A DNA stretch of 7,218 nt, from assembly GCA_014382685.1 (NCBI GenBank), contig JACNJG010000135.1, forward strand, positions 1 through 7,218. The letters are read 5' to 3'. Positions 6,054-7,218 of the stretch are shown piece after piece; position 1 is the first letter of the stretch, and each line of letters opens with the position of its first letter. Source of the stretch: Candidatus Cloacimonadota bacterium (GTDB taxonomy: Bacteria > Cloacimonadota > Cloacimonadia > JGIOTU-2). The notes under the pieces are model-generated. The model searched no databases. It saw only the letters and a list, made by a program, of their open reading frames with translations, and had not been told where the DNA came from. Made by a program: the position numbers and the translations under genes.

Positions 6054-7218
6054 ATGCGAAAATATATCCCATTTCTTTTCATGTTGGTTTTTCTAATAAG
6101 CTGTGCCGCAAAGCAAACCACATACATCGTTTCGAGCAGCGAGCAGCTTGAAGAATTATTTTCGGAACCTCAAGAAAACATGAGAGTGATATTAGAACCT
6201 GGTGATTATCATCTCACCCCTGAATATTTTATCGACTCAACCTGCGGTAATTGCCAGGATCCCAATGAAGCAGTTCCTGCAACAAAAGGGATTACGATTT
6301 CCGGAAAGAATATCTCAATAATCGGACCGGATGACAGATCGGCTATTATACATACACACGCCGGATATGGAATATATATCAAGGATCTGGAAAATGGTGT
6401 TCTTGAAAATCTTACGATTACCAGCACTATTCGTGACACTGCCCAAATGGCAACCAACGCTGCGATCGTAGTCTCAAACAGTGATGTAGTCATTCGGAAT
6501 AATACAATTAGAGATAATCTCGGAGATTACTTGCTGGTCTCAAAGCATATTTCCGGTGTAATGGGAATCTGTGGGCGGGAAAATTCTTACATAACAATAA
6601 TCGGAAATGATATTTTACGAAATTCCTGGGATGGAATCGCACTTTACAGAGATTCCCGAGCTGAGATCACGGGGAACAGGATAGGTGGATTTGATAAATC
6701 AACCGGACGCGATCCTAATGGCGGGAGAGGTGTTGCAATTGGTGTAACATGGAATGCCAGAGCAAAAATAAAGTATAACTACATTGCGCGTTACTGGAAG
6801 GGGATCGGTATTTTTGTTGATGCAGATTGTGAAGTTGAGAACAATATCATTGAGGATATTGCAACTTGGGGGATTGCATTCTGGGATGCGGGTAAAGGTG
6901 CTCCCAGGGCATATATCAGCAATAACATCATTTATAATGTTGGTGCTTGCGGAATATCAATAACGAAATCTGATGAAGAAACCGAGTCAGGCAACATGGT
7001 TGGAAATATCATTGTAAAATCAGGGCAAAATGAAAAATATGATTCCCCGGATTACTATTGTTATCAGACATCTCTCGCGATGCATGAAGTCCCCCAAAAT
7101 TTTGAGATAAAGGATAACCTCTTTTATGATAACAGACGAGCAACAAATGATCTGCCGGATTATGATATTCCTGAAAAGCAATTTCTAAAAAAATTAATGA
7201 AGAAAAAATCAATACTCT
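6054..7218 (+). CDS. Right-handed parallel beta-helix lipoprotein (NosD/pectate-lyase-like fold), 3' end outside the window
   Basis: The frame is open from ATG 6054 to the window edge (388 codons, no stop). The N-terminus MRKYIPFLFMLVFLISC has a two-base-charge start, a hydrophobic core and a lipobox LISC with Cys17, so the protein should be a lipid-anchored envelope protein; Ala-Ala-Lys follows the Cys, so outer-membrane sorting is possible but not shown. After a short segment comes VILEPGDYHLTP (45-56), the usual opening of pectate-lyase-like beta-helices. From about residue 78 to 350 there are repeated coils with Asn ladders of the type NNTIRDN, GNDILRN, GNRIGG, YNYIARY, NNIIEDI and NNIIYNV, with Gly-Ile/Val turns between, matching PbH1/right-handed beta-helix repeats. 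Such folds bind or cleave polysaccharides in many families, but no catalytic set can be named here. It directly follows the GH13 gene by 5 bp. Fold and lipoprotein calls are strong; function is unknown. Confidence 0.85.
   Translation, partial: MRKYIPFLFMLVFLISCAAKQTTYIVSSSEQLEELFSEPQENMRVILEPGDYHLTPEYFIDSTCGNCQDPNEAVPATKGITISGKNISIIGPDDRSAIIHTHAGYGIYIKDLENGVLENLTITSTIRDTAQMATNAAIVVSNSDVVIRNNTIRDNLGDYLLVSKHISGVMGICGRENSYITIIGNDILRNSWDGIALYRDSRAEITGNRIGGFDKSTGRDPNGGRGVAIGVTWNARAKIKYNYIARYWKGIGIFVDADCEVENNIIEDIATWGIAFWDAGKGAPRAYISNNIIYNVGACGISITKSDEETESGNMVGNIIVKSGQNEKYDSPDYYCYQTSLAMHEVPQNFEIKDNLFYDNRRATNDLPDYDIPEKQFLKKLMKKKSIL

Noticed and set aside
6209..6493. 94-codon minus-strand frame
   Set aside because: It lies antisense to the beta-helix gene, whose repeat pattern and lipobox establish the real coding strand.

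Overview
This is an AT-rich bacterial window. Coding DNA is in the mid-30s percent G+C (22 of 60 bases in 4201-4260), and one intergenic stretch is far lower (11 of 60 in 61-120). An LptD-type outer-membrane protein together with a lipoprotein signal indicates a diderm bacterium that makes lipopolysaccharide. The LptD sequence style, the unusual large GH13 protein and the base composition suggest a lineage near the FCB group, such as Cloacimonadota or a related candidate phylum. That placement is a guess from style; no marker gene is present.

Layout. (1) Positions 1-284 are essentially non-coding and very AT-rich. The first 11 bases look like the first codons of a minus-strand gene that runs off the left edge, with its own ribosome binding site. 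A perfect 17-bp direct repeat (7-23 and 272-288) brackets the AT-rich block. One copy covers the lptD stop codon and the other covers the start signal of the next gene, as if about 265 bp had been inserted into a formerly tight gene junction. (2) Positions 285-2690 (minus) encode an LptD/OstA-type LPS-assembly protein. (3) Positions 2691-2859 are a divergent intergenic region with candidate promoters in both directions. (4) Positions 2860-6048 (plus) encode a large, apparently cytoplasmic GH13 (alpha-amylase clan) protein with extra helical regions at both ends. (5) Positions 6054-7218 (plus, cut by the window edge) encode a right-handed beta-helix lipoprotein, with only 5 bp between it and the GH13 stop codon.

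The GH13 and beta-helix genes look like one transcription unit. The likely products act in different compartments (cytoplasm and envelope), so their connection is not obvious. lptD is transcribed away from them and was probably followed by the gene at the left edge. No RNA gene, CRISPR array, transposase or integrase was seen. The most unusual points are the repeat-bracketed insertion after lptD, the non-canonical GH13 region IV (no His next to the catalytic Asp), and the uncharacterised end domains of the GH13 protein. I do not see convincing evidence for a complete new multi-gene system.
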